A DNA stretch of 64,000 bases from Paenibacillus lignilyticus (GCF_017942085.1 NZ_JAGKSP010000002.1:434001-498000); one strand, 5' to 3'. Shown: positions 1 through 9,600, counted from the first letter of the stretch. Numbers and translations are program-made. Notes: generated by a model not told the origin, from the letters alone.

Positions 1-1
1 C

Positions 2-460
2 GGGTATCGTTACCTCGATTTGGCCTATATGCCGGGCAGCGATGTTAAAGGAGGAATCGAGATCCAAGGGTACGGCTCTCACGCAAGGGATCTCGATGTG
101 CGCCGCTTTAAGGACTTGTGCTGGCGGCATAGTTTATTGGCACTCGACGATTGGATCTTCATGCCGATCGCTTACCTTTCAATTACAGATGAACCCAAGC
201 GTTGTCAGCAGCTCATTCTAGCCTTTATCGGCAAGTTCATTGCCATGGACGTACCCGAACATTTGAATTGTTATGAAGCCGAGACCCTACGTTTTGCAAG
301 AAGGCTATTTCGTCCATTTACACCGTTAGAGTTGGCCTCCCATCTGCGAGTTTCAGACAATCAGGCTAGGCTTGTTCTTCACAACTTAGTCGAGCATCAG
401 CTGCTTATTGTAGCAAACGGTAAGCAACGATATCGCACCTACACCTTGCGAACCCCATAA
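2..460 (+). CDS. Nuclease-like/winged-helix protein, 5' end cut off by window
   Basis: The reading frame is open from the first complete codon, so the true start lies upstream of the window. The visible 150 or so residues begin with a stretch (GGIEIQGYGSHARD, then RRFKDLCWR) that resembles the active-site side of small endonuclease-like folds of the DUF559 kind, where an acidic residue and a G-H/D-x-x-D pattern follow each other. The C-terminal third (FTPLELASHLRVSDNQARLVLHNLVEHQLL) looks like a winged-helix DNA-binding segment. A nuclease-like domain fused to a helix-turn-helix occurs in uncharacterised Paenibacillus proteins. The gene ends 2 bp before a repeat locus and no classical terminator is seen. 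Function is not known; the fold comparison is by eye. Confidence 0.6.
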   Translation, partial: GYRYLDLAYMPGSDVKGGIEIQGYGSHARDLDVRRFKDLCWRHSLLALDDWIFMPIAYLSITDEPKRCQQLILAFIGKFIAMDVPEHLNCYEAETLRFARRLFRPFTPLELASHLRVSDNQARLVLHNLVEHQLLIVANGKQRYRTYTLRTP

Positions 461-461
461 T

Positions 462-650
462 ATTCTAACGAATCGTACGAGCCTTATTTGATCGAAAAAC
501 ATCGATTTGAAATTCTAACGAATCCTACAGGCCTTATTTGCTCAAAAACCAGTGCATTTCTGGCTAATTCGACTATATAAGGCTTCTGTGATTCGTTAGA
601 ATTTCTAAAGTGCCACTTTCTCCAAAATAAGACCTCCATGATTCGTTAGA
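462..650. repeat. Family A repeat locus 1 (two direct, two inverted copies, 50-bp pitch)
   Basis: Four copies of a roughly 27-bp motif. Direct copies start at 462 and 512 (TCTAACGAATCGTACGAGCC and TCTAACGAATCCTACAGGCC, each followed by TTATTTG). Inverted copies lie at about 575-602 and 625-650 (GGCTTCTGTGATTCGTTAGA and GACCTCCATGATTCGTTAGA). Within each orientation the copies are exactly 50 bp apart. The spacers of about 22 bp are not conserved. The locus can fold into a nested hairpin just after the stop codon of the upstream gene. Confidence 0.9.
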
Positions 651-659
651 GTGACGACG

Positions 660-1165
660 GGCTGCGTGCGGTGGGTTATTCGGCGGGGAATGGTCGGGAA
701 TGCGGCTGCGTGCGGTGGGTTATTCGGCGGCGAATGGTCGGGAATGCGGCTGTGTGCGGTAGATGTTCCAACTGCGAGCGGTAGGTGGCCCAGCAGCGAA
801 TGATCGGTGATGCGGCGATGTGTGGTAATTGACACGGATGTGATTGATCGGGGACGCGGCTGTGCGGTAGATGTTCCAACTGCGAGCGGTAGGTGGCCCG
901 GCAGCGAATGATCGGTGATGCGGCGATGTGCGGTAGGTGACACGGCTGTGTGTGTTGGGTGATACAGCAGCGAATGATCGGTGATGCGGCTGTGTGTGTT
1001 TGGTGATTCGGCGGTGAATGGTCAATGATGCGGATGCCGATGGTCGTCGACGCGCCTGCGTGCGGTGGGTGATTCAGCGGTGAATGGTCGCCAACGCTCC
1101 TAAGTGTGGTGGGTTTTCGGCTGCGAATGGTCGCCGATGCGAATGCATGCGGTTGGCCGAGCGGC
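660..1165. repeat. Degenerate 22/44-bp tandem repeat region
   Basis: About ten imperfect copies of a 44-bp unit that starts GCGGCTGTGTGCGGT and contains GCGAATGGTCGG; some units are lengthened by 22 bp to 66 bp, so the basic period is about 22. Copies start near 662, 706, 750, 816, 860, 924 and 990. The overlapping minus-strand open frames of 67-112 codons encode repetitive His/Arg/Pro/Thr peptides and follow from the repeat rather than from coding. Confidence 0.75.
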
Positions 1166-1177
1166 AGCCAGCGAACG

Positions 1178-1212
1178 AAAACAAGTCCACGACATACATC
1201 GTGGACTTGTTC
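1178..1212 (-). terminator. Intrinsic terminator of the SLH-GH42 gene
   Basis: A perfect 13-bp stem AACAAGTCCACGA / TCGTGGACTTGTT with a 6-base loop lies just downstream of the stop codon at 1224. On the minus strand the hairpin is followed by TTCG rather than by a long T-tract, so the terminator is moderately supported. Confidence 0.7.
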
Positions 1213-1223
1213 AAACCCATCTT

Positions 1224-4200
1224 CTACTCCCTAGTGATTAGTCGATAGAGTACAACTGCAGCCTGCGCTCTTGTTAAGTGACCTGTCGGCGAGATTTTGC
1301 CGCCGTCGCCTACTAGAATCCCTTCTTTCACAAGGGATGCCACACTTGAAACTGCATAGCCGGCAATTTGTGAAGCATCAGCAAATGCCTTGAGGTCACT
1401 GCCTGAGCCTGCAGTCAACGAAGCCTTTGCCAACTTCATGGCTCTGACAACAAGTGCAGCCATCTCTTGTCTTGTGATTTCACCGTTCGGGTTGAATGTA
1501 TTGCCGCCTGTTCCCAGCGACAAACCGATCGCCTTCGCGATGCCAAGCGACTCATAATACGAAGCCGACTTGTCAATATCGCTGAAGTTGGAATCGAATT
1601 TCGCAGACAGTCCCAGCGCCTTCACCAGACCATCGACAAAGTCCGCTCTTGTAATGTTCTTCGCAGGACTAAACTGTGTCTTGCTGGTTCCGCTCAAGAT
1701 ACCTTTGGAAGCTACAGCCTCGATCGCTTGCAGCGCCCATTTGTACTTCGCTTCATCTGCAAAAGTCTTCACGCTGTAAGCTACCGCATATTTGCTGAAG
1801 TGCGTTGTCGTAAACACGACCTTACCTGACTCAGCATCATACTTGGCATTCGGCACAGCAATCGCATGTCCAGCCTCGTCGAGATACCAAATCACGATAT
1901 GCTCCGGATGCTCCAGCTCTTCCTTGGTCGGCGTGTAAGGGATGGATACCACCACCGGCGCATTCGGATTGTTCCAGTGAATGGCTTTGCCATCCGCTGT
2001 GAAGCTGATGTCGACAACCGGTTTGCCATCCTTCAGCACACGGCTGATCGACAACGAAATGGTCTTCGCACCTGCAATCTCCTTATCCGCAAACATATCC
2101 AGCGGAAGCACAACCTCGGCATCCCCTGTTTGAACCGCCATTTTAGTCGCAGCATTCTTCTCCGAGAATAGGGAAGCCGGCTGCTCCAGCACGTAACCAT
2201 TTGTACCTTTCAGAGCACCAACTGCAACGGTAACCACGCTGTTACCTTGTTCATCCTTCTTCGCGGCTAGAAGCGCTTTGGCAAAGTCACCTTCTGAGAG
2301 CGAAGCTATCGCTTTGCCGCCCTCCAGCTTAGGTGCCACTTTAATGACGGCGTCCTTCACTTCCGTTTGGTCAACCGGAATATAAGCATTGCCCCCGCTG
2401 GTTGTTGCCAGTGGTATTGAAAGCAAATACGGTTTCTCGAGCGCTACCGTCAGATTGCCCGTATCGATCGTACCGCCATTGATCAACTCAGCCGCCGTAC
2501 CTGCCGGCTTCCCATTCACTTCAATACTAATCGTTTTGGAAGCTGTAGTCGGGTCATAATTGGCAATATTGATCAATAGCTTGCCATTATACTCCGTGCT
2601 CAGCCATTCCACGCCGTCGATTGGCTGCCCTGTCGCTTTATCCTTCAGAACGACTTCCATGAGCCCCAAATTCGTCAAGCTCGTTCTGACCGATTGTTTC
2701 AACGTACTGCTGTCGACGTCGCCGCCAAGAACGGTTGCACTTGATAACACAGCCGTTTTGTCATCGCTGTTCAGCGGCTTATTGTTCTCATCCGCATTCA
2801 GCGAGTTCTCGCCGATCACGATAACCTTCCCGCCCGCAGCTACAAAAGCTTTAATAGCCGTCAGCGTAGCAGCCGATACATTCGTTGCTTGCGGAACGAT
2901 AAGCAGCTTGTAATCAGATAAGCCGCCGGCTTGCGACTGCTTCTCGGACACAAAGCCGACTCGTTGACCGTTGAACGTTAACGCTTCGTACGCGCGGTCC
3001 ATCGCATCCAGATATGAGCTCGAGTACACCATGGAAGGAAGCGAATAGAGGATGGCTGCCTGCGGTGCGCTATTTTGCAATTCAGTGACTTCATTAGCCA
3101 ATCGGTTCAAGTCCAAGTTCACTTTACCGATCGTTTGTACCACATCAGGACGCTGCAGCACACTGCCGTAGAAATCACTGTTCGGATCATAGGATCTCTC
3201 CCATACCCAAATCGCAGATGCGTTCTTGCCATGAACCGCCGATTGCCATAATGATGTTTCGACGTGATTAGCTTGCTCCGGCGTATATACGTTATCTCTG
3301 TCTGGAATGACATGTGTTTCCGAGTTGAAGATCGGCGCTTTTCTAAAAGAGCCCTGCAAATCGTAGAACCGGTTCTCGCGGATGAAACCGCTGATTCCGC
3401 TGCCCAGGTAGTTCCAATTGTCATTGCCATTCATGTCGGCGAATTCGCTGAAGTCCTCCGGATCAACGCCGTACGAGGTCGCACCGGTTAGATTAGCCAT
3501 GATTTTGGAGCTGACAGGTACATCCGGAGCAAGCTCCTTCACGAGCTCTGCCATCCACTGATGCCAGGATGAGAAATACTCATTGTTAAAGACGGTCCAA
3601 TCATAGTAGTAAGGCGTTGCCTCCTTCGCGGAAGGCATATCAACATCGTCAAATGAACTGTATTCCGAGCCATAATTCTCGTTCAAGCTAGCGATTGTTG
3701 TATATTTCTCGGCAAGGAATTGATGCCATGGCGCTTGTGCCGTAGAATCCGTGCTCGTGTTGTACATCGGCTCATTGCTGATAATGATACTGTGTAGAGC
3801 TGGCAAATCCTTCACCAGCGGGACTAGGGTTTTGATATAAGCTTCAACGATTTCGCGTGCTTTCGGCGCGTTAACGTTGAATTTCAAGAAGCCCGAATTG
3901 TCGTTATTGACCACATCCGGCCACGTATCCTTCGCCCACTGCGGGAAATAATGCGGCGAGATGAGCAAGCTTACTGCGATATTATGCTCCGCTGCATTTT
4001 CCAATGTTGGAATAACGCTATTGGTGATCAAGTCTGTCGAGATGCTGTAATCGGCATCGCTACCCTCTGCCGGCGGCAGCACTGTACCATCCGGACCGAG
4101 CTCCATCTGAATGATATTCGTACCATAATCGCTAAACTGCGGAATATCGGCTTTAGCTTGATTGAAGTGCCCATAGCCAGTGAAGAAAATCGGCCGATTA

Positions 4201-7200
4201 ACGACGTCATCCGAAGTCGATGTTTTCGTTGGACCTACGAAGGAGAACCCTTCCATCGTCGAACGAGCAGTCACATATCGAGGAACGCTTAGCGCCGTTT
4301 TCTCGCCGCTCAAGTAAGCCTGCACATTCGCAGTCGCTTCATCATAAAGACGTTCAAGTTCATTCACGACATAATCGGCACGCGGCAAGAGATTGTTCGT
4401 AATGTCGTCTTTGCCGTATTGAATAAAGTTCTTGATGACGGTGTAATTCACCGTTTCATAATCTACCGGGATGTTCTGCTCCTTCGCTGTCGCGAGCAGT
4501 TCCGCAAGCAGAGGCAGTTTCTCATTCATCTCATCCAACAAGCCCAACAAGGCCTCTGCATTCCGTTTCACGGAAACAGCGATTGTTTCATGTTTGGCCT
4601 CGCCTGTATCTTTATTGGTGATGACGGCCTCAAATTGCAGGTTCCCGACGGTTGGAAAAGATACCGGAATTGCTTTCTTGAGCACTTTATGTGCGGGTAC
4701 AGTTACTTCTTGTACTTCCGTACCGCTGACATTCGGAAGAGAAATCTGGAACGTTTCCGCTTCTTCTCCGAAGTTAGCAATCGCGACGGAATAGTCGTAC
4801 GCTGTATTCTGAAGGACATCCTGCGGCCCATGCATCCAAGTGCTCCAGGTTTGGTTTTGATCCAGCAGCATCAAGGAACCTAGGCTGGTTGCATCTTTAC
4901 CATTGCCGATTCCCGGTGTCCATTCGATATACCCTCTTCTGTCAGCGCCGTCATTGTCATTAATGAGCAGCGTGAACGGAACCTTCTCTCCCGGAGCTGC
5001 AGGTAATGCTGCCAGCCACGGAATGACCAAATCATACGCCGTAAGCTTAGTGGTATTGTCACGGCTGACCTTCAGTTTAATCGAATCCACGCCAAGCTTA
5101 GCACTGCCGCTGTTCCAGCTAAACTTGCTCGCCGTACCGTTGTCGCCATACGAGAATCCGTATTCCGGTCCATACACAGCCCCATCTTTGGAAAATGCGA
5201 CCTGAACACTATCTCCGCGCCAGATGACATCCCCCGAGTAACCAAGCTGATCTGCGTCCTTCACATCGACGTGCAGATAGAGATTATTGTCATCGTAGGC
5301 AAGTGCCGCATTTGCCGACAGATCGTCCACGCCGCCCCAGCCTGCGATTTTCACTTGCTTGCTCGCATTGGACGGTAAAACGAAAGAAGCCTGACCGCTC
5401 CAATCATTCATAAAGCCGTCTTCGCCAATTTTATCCGTACGGTGAATGCCGGCAAGCATGCTGCTGCCAATATCCGCTACACTGGAATGAATGCCGTAAA
5501 TCTCTTCTCCCGGCACGCCGGTTCCGATCGTGTAGTCGAAGACAGATATCGCGCTTTTCGGTTTGCCCGGTATTTCCGCATAAGCTTTAATTGTTGTGAC
5601 ATCTGCAATTGGAATTGGAGCGCTGTATAAGGCTTTCGTCGTAGAAGTCTTAGGATCGGATCCGTCCAGTGTGTAGAAAATGTTTGCTCCCACAGAGAGC
5701 GTTGCAAGCGTTACAGTCGTGCCCGGCGTTACGATTGAAGAACCCGGAGTTGCCGTTACGCGCTGCACTTGGCTTGTCAGAATGGTCATATTATCGAATA
5801 AATAACGCAGCGAGGTTCTCCCTGCTATCGCATCGTCCATATTGAACACATAAAAGATGATTTTATTTACATGTGCACGTTTTTGTGCGGGAATGTTGGT
5901 TAGATCCACTTTGAAATTCGTCCACTCATCCGCCGTCAATACCGGAAGCGGCTGTTCATAGATCGCATTGCCGACAGTATCCAAGATCTTAAAATAGATT
6001 GGTTCATGACTGCCCGTTGTTTGGCTGCCCACAGGGCGGATATCGAAAGCAATCTCCGTCGCCGGCGTCAAATCCATCGGATTTGCATTCAAATCCCAGG
6101 CATACTCCACCCACGAATTACCATTCTTTTTGTCGGGGACAAAATACGTCACATCAGCGGCTTGTGCTCCTTCAGTTTTGTTCACAGTATCCGCTAAATC
6201 AGTTGGTCCGCCCCATTCCGCTAAATCCTCAAAGCCGTTAATGACATTCTTCATTAATGTATCGGCCGGTTTCACTACTCTTAAATTATCCAGCTGATAA
6301 TGCAGCGAGGTTCTGCCTTGATAGGCATCATCTTTACTGTAAATATAGAAAGCGATATGGCTGATCGCTGCTCGATTGGCAGCCGGAATATCATCTAAAT
6401 TCAACGTAAATGTGCCCCACTCATTAGCTGTTTGTACTGGAAGAACATCCTCGAAGATCGTTTTATTAATAGACTTGTTATACAGCTTGAATCGAATCGG
6501 CTCATGCCCGCCTGTCGTTTGAATATTCGCCGAGCGAATATCAAGCTTCAACTGCGTTGCCGTTGACAGGTCCAGCGGATTAGCCGAGGTGTCCCATTCG
6601 ATTGCATGCCAGGACTCAGGTTCTGCAACAGGCACCGTGTAGGTCACACTGAGCGATTGCGAGCCTTCCGTTTTGTTCGCTGTATCAGCCGCCAGCGTGA
6701 TATCGGCGTTATTTTTCGACCAGTCTGCTATATCCTCGAAGCCTGTAACGACTTGCTCCGTCATTTGAATCGGCTTTACTGCACGCAGATTGTCGAGCTG
6801 ATAATGCAATGAAGTTCTACCTTGGTAGGCATCATCCTTACTATAAATATAGAAAGCGATATGGCTGATCGCTGCTCGATTAGCAGCCGGAATATCACCC
6901 AAATTCAGCGTAAATGTACCCCACTCATTTGCTGTTTGTACAGGAAGCACATCCTCGAAGATCGCTTTATTGATAGACTTGTTATAAAGCTTGAAACGGA
7001 TCGGCTCGTGGTTGCCGGTCGTTTGATCGTTCGCCGACCGAATATCCAGCTTTAGCTGCGTTGCCGTTGACAGGTCAATCGGATCGGTTGAGGCATCCCA
7101 TTCGATTGTATGCCATGAAGCCGGCTCTGCTGCAGGCACCGTATAGGTCACACTGAGTGATTGCGAACCTTCCGTTTTGTTTGCTGTATCAGCCGCCAGC

Positions 7201-7394
7201 GTGATATCGGCGTTATTTTTCGACCAATTTGCTATATTCTCGAAGCCGTTAATAACCTCTTCTTGCGTAGTCGGATTTACCGATACTACCTGATCATCCG
7301 CTGCGTATACCCTGCTCGCCGGAGCGACGCCGACGCTTATCAAGCCAAGCAGCAATGCGGCTGTAAGAATAATGGCATTTATACGTCTGAACAT
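1224..7394 (-). CDS. Giant secreted SLH-anchored GH42-like glycosidase with repeated N-terminal carbohydrate-binding-like modules
   Basis: 2056 residues. A signal peptide (about 1-31, cleavage after VYA) is followed by three similar modules of about 165 residues (starting near 44, 215 and 388, with GFE-[ND]-[IL]-A-x-W and NKTEG-[SA]-Q), probably carbohydrate-binding. Then come a chitobiase-type module near 550-625 (YTLDGSDP), a CBM9/DOMON-like module near 640-830 and a TIM-barrel domain resembling GH42 beta-galactosidases. The likely acid/base is E1208 (ISNEP) and the nucleophile E1359 (FNSETH). A trimerisation-like Rossmann segment follows. Three SLH repeats (about 1875-2056) would tie the enzyme to secondary cell-wall polymer. 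A GGGAGG ribosome site precedes the ATG. A cre-like box lies 150 bp upstream. The first two modules are nearly identical at DNA level. Substrate unknown; beta-galactoside-type polysaccharides are plausible. Confidence 0.9.
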   Translation of the reverse strand: MFRRINAIILTAALLLGLISVGVAPASRVYAADDQVVSVNPTTQEEVINGFENIANWSKNNADITLAADTANKTEGSQSLSVTYTVPAAEPASWHTIEWDASTDPIDLSTATQLKLDIRSANDQTTGNHEPIRFKLYNKSINKAIFEDVLPVQTANEWGTFTLNLGDIPAANRAAISHIAFYIYSKDDAYQGRTSLHYQLDNLRAVKPIQMTEQVVTGFEDIADWSKNNADITLAADTANKTEGSQSLSVTYTVPVAEPESWHAIEWDTSANPLDLSTATQLKLDIRSANIQTTGGHEPIRFKLYNKSINKTIFEDVLPVQTANEWGTFTLNLDDIPAANRAAISHIAFYIYSKDDAYQGRTSLHYQLDNLRVVKPADTLMKNVINGFEDLAEWGGPTDLADTVNKTEGAQAADVTYFVPDKKNGNSWVEYAWDLNANPMDLTPATEIAFDIRPVGSQTTGSHEPIYFKILDTVGNAIYEQPLPVLTADEWTNFKVDLTNIPAQKRAHVNKIIFYVFNMDDAIAGRTSLRYLFDNMTILTSQVQRVTATPGSSIVTPGTTVTLATLSVGANIFYTLDGSDPKTSTTKALYSAPIPIADVTTIKAYAEIPGKPKSAISVFDYTIGTGVPGEEIYGIHSSVADIGSSMLAGIHRTDKIGEDGFMNDWSGQASFVLPSNASKQVKIAGWGGVDDLSANAALAYDDNNLYLHVDVKDADQLGYSGDVIWRGDSVQVAFSKDGAVYGPEYGFSYGDNGTASKFSWNSGSAKLGVDSIKLKVSRDNTTKLTAYDLVIPWLAALPAAPGEKVPFTLLINDNDGADRRGYIEWTPGIGNGKDATSLGSLMLLDQNQTWSTWMHGPQDVLQNTAYDYSVAIANFGEEAETFQISLPNVSGTEVQEVTVPAHKVLKKAIPVSFPTVGNLQFEAVITNKDTGEAKHETIAVSVKRNAEALLGLLDEMNEKLPLLAELLATAKEQNIPVDYETVNYTVIKNFIQYGKDDITNNLLPRADYVVNELERLYDEATANVQAYLSGEKTALSVPRYVTARSTMEGFSFVGPTKTSTSDDVVNRPIFFTGYGHFNQAKADIPQFSDYGTNIIQMELGPDGTVLPPAEGSDADYSISTDLITNSVIPTLENAAEHNIAVSLLISPHYFPQWAKDTWPDVVNNDNSGFLKFNVNAPKAREIVEAYIKTLVPLVKDLPALHSIIISNEPMYNTSTDSTAQAPWHQFLAEKYTTIASLNENYGSEYSSFDDVDMPSAKEATPYYYDWTVFNNEYFSSWHQWMAELVKELAPDVPVSSKIMANLTGATSYGVDPEDFSEFADMNGNDNWNYLGSGISGFIRENRFYDLQGSFRKAPIFNSETHVIPDRDNVYTPEQANHVETSLWQSAVHGKNASAIWVWERSYDPNSDFYGSVLQRPDVVQTIGKVNLDLNRLANEVTELQNSAPQAAILYSLPSMVYSSSYLDAMDRAYEALTFNGQRVGFVSEKQSQAGGLSDYKLLIVPQATNVSAATLTAIKAFVAAGGKVIVIGENSLNADENNKPLNSDDKTAVLSSATVLGGDVDSSTLKQSVRTSLTNLGLMEVVLKDKATGQPIDGVEWLSTEYNGKLLINIANYDPTTASKTISIEVNGKPAGTAAELINGGTIDTGNLTVALEKPYLLSIPLATTSGGNAYIPVDQTEVKDAVIKVAPKLEGGKAIASLSEGDFAKALLAAKKDEQGNSVVTVAVGALKGTNGYVLEQPASLFSEKNAATKMAVQTGDAEVVLPLDMFADKEIAGAKTISLSISRVLKDGKPVVDISFTADGKAIHWNNPNAPVVVSIPYTPTKEELEHPEHIVIWYLDEAGHAIAVPNAKYDAESGKVVFTTTHFSKYAVAYSVKTFADEAKYKWALQAIEAVASKGILSGTSKTQFSPAKNITRADFVDGLVKALGLSAKFDSNFSDIDKSASYYESLGIAKAIGLSLGTGGNTFNPNGEITRQEMAALVVRAMKLAKASLTAGSGSDLKAFADASQIAGYAVSSVASLVKEGILVGDGGKISPTGHLTRAQAAVVLYRLITRE

Positions 7395-7544
7395 GCTTAT
7401 ATAACCTCCCGTTTGTTTGCTTCACCAATCTGTTTATCCTTTTGCAGCATTTTGCGTTTCGGGCCATCTCCTGTCCCCTGCAACGCCTCCTTCAATGGAT
7501 TCTTTTACCGCTCGCGTGAATAGGATGTATGTAATTTCGCATGA

Positions 7545-7559
7545 TTGAAGCGCTTTCAA
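7545..7559. promoter_or_regulatory. cre-like catabolite-repression site
   Basis: TTGAAGCGCTTTCAA is close to the CcpA consensus; read on the minus strand (TTGAAAGCGCTTCAA) it matches WTGNAANCGNWNNCW except near the right end, where one base is lacking. It lies about 150 bp upstream of the SLH-glycosidase start. Confidence 0.5.
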
Positions 7560-7745
7560 GTTTTCAAAGCTATTGTACTGCGATTCGCAAAACGCATTAA
7601 TAGAATATCTTTACTTGTGTCTGTTGTTATTTTGACATCTGAACCTGCCTTCGAATGGAACGGCAACTTAGACCGGCCTTCTCCGTCCTCCGTCCTCCGT
7701 TCCCACTTTTCACAATCCGTTTTCCGTTTTTCTGCATGCCGCGAA

Positions 7746-7936
7746 AAGCTAACGAATCGTAGAAGCCTTATTTGCCCGGATTTCGCGCTTCCAAGATTCT
7801 AACGAATCGTAGAAGCCTTATTGTGGGGAAATCAGCTCCAAAACACCTCCAAAACGTCAAATAACGCTCGTACGATTCGTTAGATTTTTTTTGGAGCTAT
7901 TTTGGGGCAAATAAGCCCTGTACGATTCGTTAGAAT
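7746..7936. repeat. Family A repeat locus 2 (two direct, two inverted copies, 50-bp pitch)
   Basis: Direct copies at about 7746-7774 and 7796-7822 (CTAACGAATCGTAGAAGCC followed by TTATT). Inverted copies at 7858-7884 and 7908-7936 (GTACGATTCGTTAGA preceded by CAAATAA). The pitch is 50 bp within each orientation, as in locus 1. The inner spacers hold AGCTCCAA (near 7831) and TTGGAGCT (near 7891), which pair and lengthen the potential hairpin. The locus sits upstream of the glycosidase and downstream of the 133-aa gene, both on the minus strand. Confidence 0.9.
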
Positions 7937-8150
7937 TTTTCGGAGTACAAAGCATTTTTTCTCACCCGCTCCCCACGTTGCATTCTGCAATCTGCATCCC
8001 GCACTTCACACTCAGCTTCTCAAATCCCCCCCCATTCTCCTCACTCAGCATTCACACCTGCACATCCTGCTCTCCACACTCAACATCTCGCATTCGCCCC
8101 TCCCGCATCCTGCATGCCGGACTTGAAAGCCCTGATCATCTCTGCGCAGC
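7937..8150. other. Pyrimidine-rich, CA/CT-biased gap without a supported gene
   Basis: The plus strand is strongly C/T/A-biased with repeated words of the CATTCTGCA, TCACACTC and CTCACTCAGC kind and a run of eight C near 8027-8034. Open frames on both strands here lack ribosome sites and resemble no family. It looks like degenerate simple-sequence material between a repeat locus and the terminator at 8151. Confidence 0.5.
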
Positions 8151-8180
8151 AAAAAAGCCAACCAGCAAGCTGGTCGGCTT
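8151..8180 (-). terminator. Intrinsic terminator of the 133-aa gene
   Basis: A 12-bp stem AAGCCAACCAGC / GCTGGTCGGCTT with one G-T pair and a two-base loop lies 28 bp after the stop codon of the minus-strand gene. The left arm carries six A on the plus strand, which gives a T-tract on the transcribed strand. Confidence 0.85.
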
Positions 8181-8208
8181 CTCAAACGAACTCGCAACTT
8201 ATGCGAGC

Positions 8209-8610
8209 TTACGTATGTACATCGCCGGAGAAATATCCGTACGAACCGTCGTCCGGGAAGAATTCGTCCTGCTGCGGAGCGTCGTCGTCCCAATTGCTCA
8301 AGCCGGCTTGCGATTCTTCTTGGGCGATCAAGTCCTCGTTGACCACGTGGGCCGGTATCGTAATATTCTCCATATTGTAAGCGTCATTCGTGAGTTCGAT
8401 ATCCGGTATGGAGGACTGAACCGCGAGCTGGCCGCCATGAGCCTGAGCAATCTCGAGTGCGGAGGTAAGATCGCTGCCGTGCAAATGAATATGTACCCCC
8501 ATATCCTGCTGGATGACAGGTTCATAACCTAGCTCTTGAAGCGTGCTGCACGCGAGCGCGGCGGTCTTGCTATCACCGAATTGAAAAAATAACGCAGTAT
8601 CATTCTGCAT
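8209..8610 (-). CDS. Conserved hypothetical protein, 133 aa
   Basis: The N-terminal 90 residues (MQNDTALFFQFGDSKTAALA, then TLQELGYEP and HIHLHGSDLTSALEIAQAHGG) look like a small alpha/beta ferredoxin-like fold of the kind seen in signal-receiving or ACT-like domains. The C-terminal 40 residues are acidic and low in complexity (DDDAPQQDEFFPDDGSYGYF), probably disordered. There is no signal peptide or membrane segment, so it is predicted cytosolic. An AGAAGGGTG ribosome site precedes the ATG. It has its own terminator and lies 72 bp downstream of the DUF1835 gene on the same strand. I do not recognise a named family; function unknown. Confidence 0.75.
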   Translation of the reverse strand: MQNDTALFFQFGDSKTAALACSTLQELGYEPVIQQDMGVHIHLHGSDLTSALEIAQAHGGQLAVQSSIPDIELTNDAYNMENITIPAHVVNEDLIAQEESQAGLSNWDDDAPQQDEFFPDDGSYGYFSGDVHT

Positions 8611-8682
8611 CTTTCAGGCACACCCTTCTCCGGCAAAATAGTCCATTCCCGTTTAGAATGCCCATTTCGCGAGAAGTCATTC

Positions 8683-9600
8683 CTATTGCTTGCCAATTCC
8701 ATCGGCCGCGAGACGAATTTGCCAGTTGCTCCATTCGATCGGATGTACCGCATCATAACCCGGCAACGACTCCTCACTGTCGATGATAATGAGCGGCGAC
8801 TCCCCGGCTGACATCCTCTTGAGCACGGCCCAATACGACAAATCCCCCATGCCCAGCATCGGCAGTGCCGCAGAAACAGTACGGAATAATTGATCCGGCC
8901 TCAACGACGACAAATCGCCTTCTCCCGCCGCTAATGCTTGCAAAGTTAATCGTTCCACAATGCCAACATCGCCGGCAGCTTCAGTAGGAATCCGTTGAAG
9001 CTGGAACCGAAGCGCTGCAGCCATCACGGGAAGAACCGCAGCATCTTGGCTCAGCAGCCACGCCTTAATCGGTTCCCTGCCTCCTGCCGCATAAGCCTCC
9101 CATGCACGAGCACCTGCCGCGAGCTCTTCGACGGAAACCGCCTTTCGTTCCGGCCACAACCCGCCAAGCTGCTCCGGTGACAGCTGACCCAACCCGCGGA
9201 AATCAACAGCTCCGGCAACCTCTTCAGCGATAATCCAGCAAAGCTTCGGAGCTTGTCCAAGCCGAGCTTCCGCGCGCCACAGCCAATAAAGCAGAGCCGC
9301 AAGCATCGCTTGGTCGAACAAATCATATTCGAACCAGAGCACAATGTCCTCGCCTTCTTTTACTGCGCTCGTCAATACGGCCAATTGCGCTTCGCACTCT
9401 CGACGGTAGTGCTCGCCCGGAACGCCAAAATCATGTTCCATCCATTCCGCGCGTTCGCTTGTTTCAGCCTGCCCCCACCACTCCAGAGACAACGGACCAT
9501 CGATCCAGCTCTCTCTCCAAGGCAGAATACGGTCTGATTCGAAAAGCTTGGTTTGTCCTAATAACGCGGCAGCATGATCGCCATTTGTGATGTGAAGCAT
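8683..9600 (-). CDS. DUF1835-domain protein
   Basis: 305 residues. The N-terminus MLHITNGDHAAALLGQTKL followed by ILPWRESWIDGPL is the signature of DUF1835 proteins, which open with HITNGDS and IxPWxDxxxEGP. The middle part carries (I/V)VLWFEYDLFDQAML, typical of the same family, and the C-terminal half matches the associated DUF3658-type region in general layout. Such proteins are widespread in Bacillales and have no established biochemical role. No signal peptide is present. The gene starts 68 bp from the divergently transcribed PAS-HTH regulator, so the two share a promoter region, but nothing in the sequence shows that they work together. Confidence 0.8.
   Translation of the reverse strand: MLHITNGDHAAALLGQTKLFESDRILPWRESWIDGPLSLEWWGQAETSERAEWMEHDFGVPGEHYRRECEAQLAVLTSAVKEGEDIVLWFEYDLFDQAMLAALLYWLWRAEARLGQAPKLCWIIAEEVAGAVDFRGLGQLSPEQLGGLWPERKAVSVEELAAGARAWEAYAAGGREPIKAWLLSQDAAVLPVMAAALRFQLQRIPTEAAGDVGIVERLTLQALAAGEGDLSSLRPDQLFRTVSAALPMLGMGDLSYWAVLKRMSAGESPLIIIDSEESLPGYDAVHPIEWSNWQIRLAADGIGKQ

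Noticed and set aside
462..650. CRISPR array (27-bp repeats with 22-bp spacers)
   Set aside because: Half of the copies are inverted, repeats are imperfect, only two per orientation, and no cas genes are present.
605..1025. Three overlapping minus-strand frames of 67-112 codons
   Set aside because: They are by-products of the degenerate 22/44-bp repeat; no ribosome sites, and all give repetitive His/Arg/Pro peptides in several frames.
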